In this document: positions 61,323 to 64,000 of the stretch, piece after piece
Position numbering within the stretch: position 1 is the first letter of the stretch
Layout of the letters: the number at the start of each line of letters is the position of its first letter
Source: Deinococcus sp. QL22
Lineage (GTDB): Bacteria > Deinococcota > Deinococci > Deinococcales > Deinococcaceae
DNA: 64,000 bases
NCBI RefSeq assembly: GCF_023370075.1
Contig: NZ_CP097149.1
Span: 1,136,001 to 1,200,000, forward strand
Direction of reading: 5' to 3'
The notes under the pieces: model-generated
The model's input: the letters and a program-made list of their open reading frames with translations, nothing else
Databases searched by the model: none
What the model was told of the DNA's origin: nothing
Translations under genes and position numbers: made by a program

Positions 61323-61369
61323 TTCGTAATCAGTAGGTCGTCCGTTCGACCCGGATCACTGGCTCCAAG
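61323..61369 (+). repeat. attR, 47-bp direct repeat
   Basis: Copy of the tRNA-Thr 3' part; marks the right end of the element. The 5' half of the tRNA is absent here. Confidence 0.9.
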
Positions 61370-61375
61370 GAAAAT

Positions 61376-61397
61376 CCCCGCCTCGCGCGGGGCTTTT
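61376..61397 (+). terminator. Original tRNA terminator left outside attR
   Basis: CCCCGC...GCGGGG followed by CTTTT; nearly the same as the one at 49314. Confidence 0.65.
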
Positions 61398-61782
61398 GCT
61401 TTTGGGTTAGCGAATATTTACAGCTGAGCCAGGCATTCGGTTCAGAGTTAGCAGGCGACCAGTAAGGAGGTTGAACAGCTGGCTTCAGCAAAGGGCTGGC
61501 GCTGCGTCCGGCTGTAGATCAGGTGACTTGCGAGGCGCAGAGGACATTCATCTCAATATATTCACGTCTGTTGCGCCTGGTTCACACCGCGGCAAGGCCC
61601 CAGGCTTACCCGTTCCAGAGCATATTCTTTAATAATTTCACTGTCGCTCATCTTTTCTCTCATCTGAATGCCTTGATAGCGCTCTATATTCGCCGGGTTC
61701 ATCTACAGATTTCCGACTATAAAGTCAGATCCACGCCGTCTTAACACGAGGGCCGGAAGTATATTTCCCTCTGGAGGAACTT
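61398..61782. other. Intergenic region before the subtilase gene
   Basis: About 385 bases, AT-richer than average from 61600 on. No gene seen. A ribosome-binding site CTGGAGG lies at 61770. Confidence 0.5.
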
Positions 61783-63534
61783 ATGTCGCATACCCGTACT
61801 CTTTCCTTGATTGTCCTGTCTCTTACTCTGGCAGCCTGTGGTCAGCAGCCGACGCAGAGCGACCTCGCGGCCCAGAGCAGCCTGAATGCTCAGGCCACGG
61901 CGAGCGCAGGGGGCAAGAAAACCTACATGGTCGGATTTAAATCCGGTCAGGGCGTCAACGCAGCAGCCATTGGGAAGGTCGGAGGGCAACTGCGCCGAAC
62001 TTTTGCAACGATCGAGGCGGCTTCTGCCAGCCTGACCAGCGCCCAGGCGGCCAAGTTGGCAGCTGACTCCAGCGTGGAATATGTCGAGGCCACCGTACCG
62101 AGGCGAGCGGCCAACTACGTGGTCGGCGACGGCGATGCTTTGGGCAAACCCGGTGGCGCACTGGGCAATCTAGCCGTGAACTGGCAACCTCAGGGCGAGT
62201 TTACTTACGGCGACGTGGCACTCCAAGTCCCTGCCCTGCACGCTGCGGGCCGTACCGGCACAGGAATCGCGGTGTGTGTAGGCGACACGGGCATCGATGC
62301 CAATCACCCCGAATTTGCAGGCAAACTGGCCGGTTACAAGAACTTTATGGGCGATGGGCGTGACTCGGCGACCCTCCTCAATGATGTCAATCATCACGGC
62401 ACCCACGTTTCGGGCACCATTTTCGCCCAGTACGGTGCAGGCACGGGCGCGCCGAGCCAACCCAGCGACATGGATCCCAATGGTGTGGGTGGCGTGTCTC
62501 CGGGCGTGAACCTGTATGTGGCCCGTGTGCTGGGCGACGACGGCACCGGCAGTGATGAAGGCGTGGTCGCGGGCGTGCAGTGGTGCGTAGACCAGCTGAG
62601 CAGCCAGAACAAAGGCGGCACCGAAAAGCGCATCGTGGTGAGCCTGTCCCTGGGTTCGAGCGAAGGCAGCAAGACCGAAAAACGGGCCTTCCAGGCTGCG
62701 TATGATGCCGGAGCATTGACTGTGGCCGCCGCCGGAAACGACGGCAACAAACTGCCCCACTACCCTTCCGACTACCCCAGCGTCGTGAAAGTCGGGGCCG
62801 TGGACAACCTCGGCAACCTCGCCGATTTTTCCAACTACAACGCTCAGCAGGAACTCGTGGCTCCGGGCGTTGCGGTTCTCTCTAGCGTTCCTGTGGGTCA
62901 GGGATTGGCCGCCAAAGCAAGCGCAGCAGGCGTGCCTGCCTACCAGAGTGTAGACGCAGTCCAGGGAGGCGCCAAACAGACGGTGATAGGAACGGCCATC
63001 GTGGAGGCAGGCGGCACGGGCAACCAATTCTGCGGAACAGGTGGCACGGCGGTCAACGCGCAACTGGCAGGCAAGATTGCCCTGATTTCGCGTGGCGGCT
63101 GTACCTTTGGCGAAAAAGCCTCCAATGCAGTGGACAACGGCGCTGTTGCCGTCATTCTGTACAACAACGTTGCTGGCCCTCTGAACAGCGTCACTCTGGG
63201 CGCCGATATGAGCATCGCGGTCGTGGGGATTCCCATGGCCGACGGTCTGGCTACCCTGGCCGCTGTGCAGGCCGCCTCTCCCTCGCCCGTTCTGGGCAGC
63301 GTATCGATCTATGCAGCCGATTACGAGTACTACAACGGCACCAGCATGGCGACGCCCCACGTGGCCGGTGCAGCCGCGCTGGTCTGGAGCGCCAAGCCCA
63401 ACCTCAGCAACGCCGAACTCCGCAGCCTCCTGAACGCGACGGCCACCGACCTGGGAGCCAATGGCCGCGACAACTTCTTTGGTTACGGGTTGGTCAACCC
63501 CACCGCCGCCATTGCTGCAGCGGGCAAAAAGTAA
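61783..63534 (+). CDS. Subtilisin-like (S8) serine protease lipoprotein
   Basis: 583 residues. Lipobox LAACGQ in a clear signal; I9-type propeptide (about 45-105); catalytic Asp168 (VGDTGID), His205 (HHGTHVSG) and Ser521 (NGTSMATPH). A PA domain (about 375-490, ALISRGGCTFGEKASNAVDNGA with landmark RGGCTFGEKA) is inserted before the serine. Exported, surface-anchored protease. Terminator follows. Confidence 0.92.
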   Translation: MSHTRTLSLIVLSLTLAACGQQPTQSDLAAQSSLNAQATASAGGKKTYMVGFKSGQGVNAAAIGKVGGQLRRTFATIEAASASLTSAQAAKLAADSSVEYVEATVPRRAANYVVGDGDALGKPGGALGNLAVNWQPQGEFTYGDVALQVPALHAAGRTGTGIAVCVGDTGIDANHPEFAGKLAGYKNFMGDGRDSATLLNDVNHHGTHVSGTIFAQYGAGTGAPSQPSDMDPNGVGGVSPGVNLYVARVLGDDGTGSDEGVVAGVQWCVDQLSSQNKGGTEKRIVVSLSLGSSEGSKTEKRAFQAAYDAGALTVAAAGNDGNKLPHYPSDYPSVVKVGAVDNLGNLADFSNYNAQQELVAPGVAVLSSVPVGQGLAAKASAAGVPAYQSVDAVQGGAKQTVIGTAIVEAGGTGNQFCGTGGTAVNAQLAGKIALISRGGCTFGEKASNAVDNGAVAVILYNNVAGPLNSVTLGADMSIAVVGIPMADGLATLAAVQAASPSPVLGSVSIYAADYEYYNGTSMATPHVAGAAALVWSAKPNLSNAELRSLLNATATDLGANGRDNFFGYGLVNPTAAIAAAGKK

Positions 63535-63560
63535 GTCAGCAACAAGATTTAGGTTAAACG

Positions 63561-63593
63561 GAGGCGCGGCCCGGTGTGGTCGCGCCTCTTTTT
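63561..63593 (+). terminator. Terminator of the subtilase gene
   Basis: GAGGCGCG pairs with CGCGCCTC over 12 bases, then TTTTT. Confidence 0.9.
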
Positions 63594-64000
63594 GGCTCTG
63601 GGCCGCAAGCTAAGGGCTAGGAACACTAGGTGGCTTGATGACACCTGCCTGGCGGCAAGTCGGGCTTATTGGTTGGCGTTGACCTGAGGGGGCACACCAC
63701 GACTCACCGCCACCTCAAGTCGTCACCGCCCGAATCCGTATGAGGCTCCAAGGTGCGTGCAACGCGCGAACCAATTTCACTGTCAAGACGACTGGCGATT
63801 CCACTTCTGATGAGGAATTCTGCTGAGCGCAGCGCCGCTCCCCTACCCGGTGGAGTACTTGCAGAGCTGCGCAGGAGAGGGAGCTGGGGGTGGGGCAAAC
63901 TGTGGGACAAGCGCCAAAATCCCACTTCAGCAAACCGCAGAAGCAAAAGCCCTAGAACACTACCCGCAGCCGCTCCAGCCCTTGCAGCGCAAAATTAGGC
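63594..64000. other. Intergenic end of window with repeat fragments
   Basis: No credible gene. Near 63855-63880, TTGCAGAGCTGCGCAGGAGAG belongs to the interspersed family (compare 33665-33710), and AATCCGTATG at 63730 is shared with 8528. Confidence 0.5.

Larger units (their letters stand above)
49308..61369. mobile_element. 12-kb integrative element in tRNA-Thr
   Basis: Bounded by the 47-bp repeats. Carries an integrase next to attL, a regulator switch, an operon of unknown genes, a long non-coding part with hairpin repeats and a replication operon. No relaxase, type IV secretion, capsid or terminase gene was recognised. It resembles small integrative elements that rely on helpers or on integration alone. 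Confidence 0.85.

Noticed and set aside
49308..61369. Prophage or conjugative element
   Set aside because: No capsid, terminase, tail, relaxase or secretion gene could be recognised in any frame.
61523..61744. 73-residue frame before the subtilase
   Set aside because: It lies in the AT-rich promoter region, lacks a ribosome-binding site and has no domain.

Overview
The window is high-GC bacterial chromosome and almost certainly comes from a Deinococcus species. The grounds are a response regulator that looks like DrRRA, a protein resembling the DdrA/Rad52 family, small very hydrophilic proteins, many interspersed intergenic repeats, tRNA genes that encode CCA, and secreted proteins with Deinococcus-type leaders. 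No similarity search could be run; family names come from motifs visible in the translations.

Layout. 1-8.2 kb: end of an ABC transporter ATPase, a papain-like secreted protease, and the E2 (sucB) and E1 (sucA) subunits of 2-oxoglutarate dehydrogenase. Between the two subunits lie a conserved unknown gene and two tandem tRNA-mimicking RNAs that look like YrlA-type Y RNAs. 8.2-21 kb: a GGDEF-EAL protein broken by an in-frame amber codon, a DrRRA-like regulator, a decayed P1 peptidase, an IclR regulator, a c-type cytochrome, an amino-acid ABC importer, endonuclease III and a cell-wall amidase. 21-29.2 kb: a carbohydrate-binding lipoprotein, surE, a DinB-fold protein, rpoZ, a Na+/H+ antiporter and the def-fmt operon. 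29.3-31.7 kb: a divergent cassette of two tiny peptide genes, one made of four identical decapeptides, facing a TPR regulator with a C-terminal DNA-binding/BTAD module. It has the form of a peptide-signalling locus and is the best candidate for an undescribed system. 31.7-48.7 kb: housekeeping genes (Nudix, YigZ, ispF, trmL, aminopeptidase, cyclophilin, phosphatase, Jag-like, prmC), the purC-purS-purQ-dinB-purL-purF cluster, an alpha/beta hydrolase without its nucleophile, a DdrA-like protein and a metallophosphoesterase. 48.7-49.3 kb: tRNA-Asp, tRNA-Phe and tRNA-Thr.

49.3-61.4 kb is an integrative element inserted in the 3' end of tRNA-Thr(CGT). It is bounded by 47-bp identical direct repeats and carries a tyrosine integrase, a divergent repressor-type switch with two perfect operator palindromes, a four-gene operon of unknown function, a 1.3-kb non-coding region with hairpin repeats, and a replication operon (helix-turn-helix protein, primase/helicase and small partners). 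No relaxase, conjugation or virion gene was recognised, so it looks like a non-conjugative, possibly satellite-like element. After it come a secreted subtilisin-like protease and a repeat-containing intergenic stretch.

Most chromosomal genes form short operons with 4-nt ATGA/GTGA overlaps (def-fmt, purS-purQ-dinB-purL-purF). The element's genes are packed the same way, which points to translational coupling throughout.
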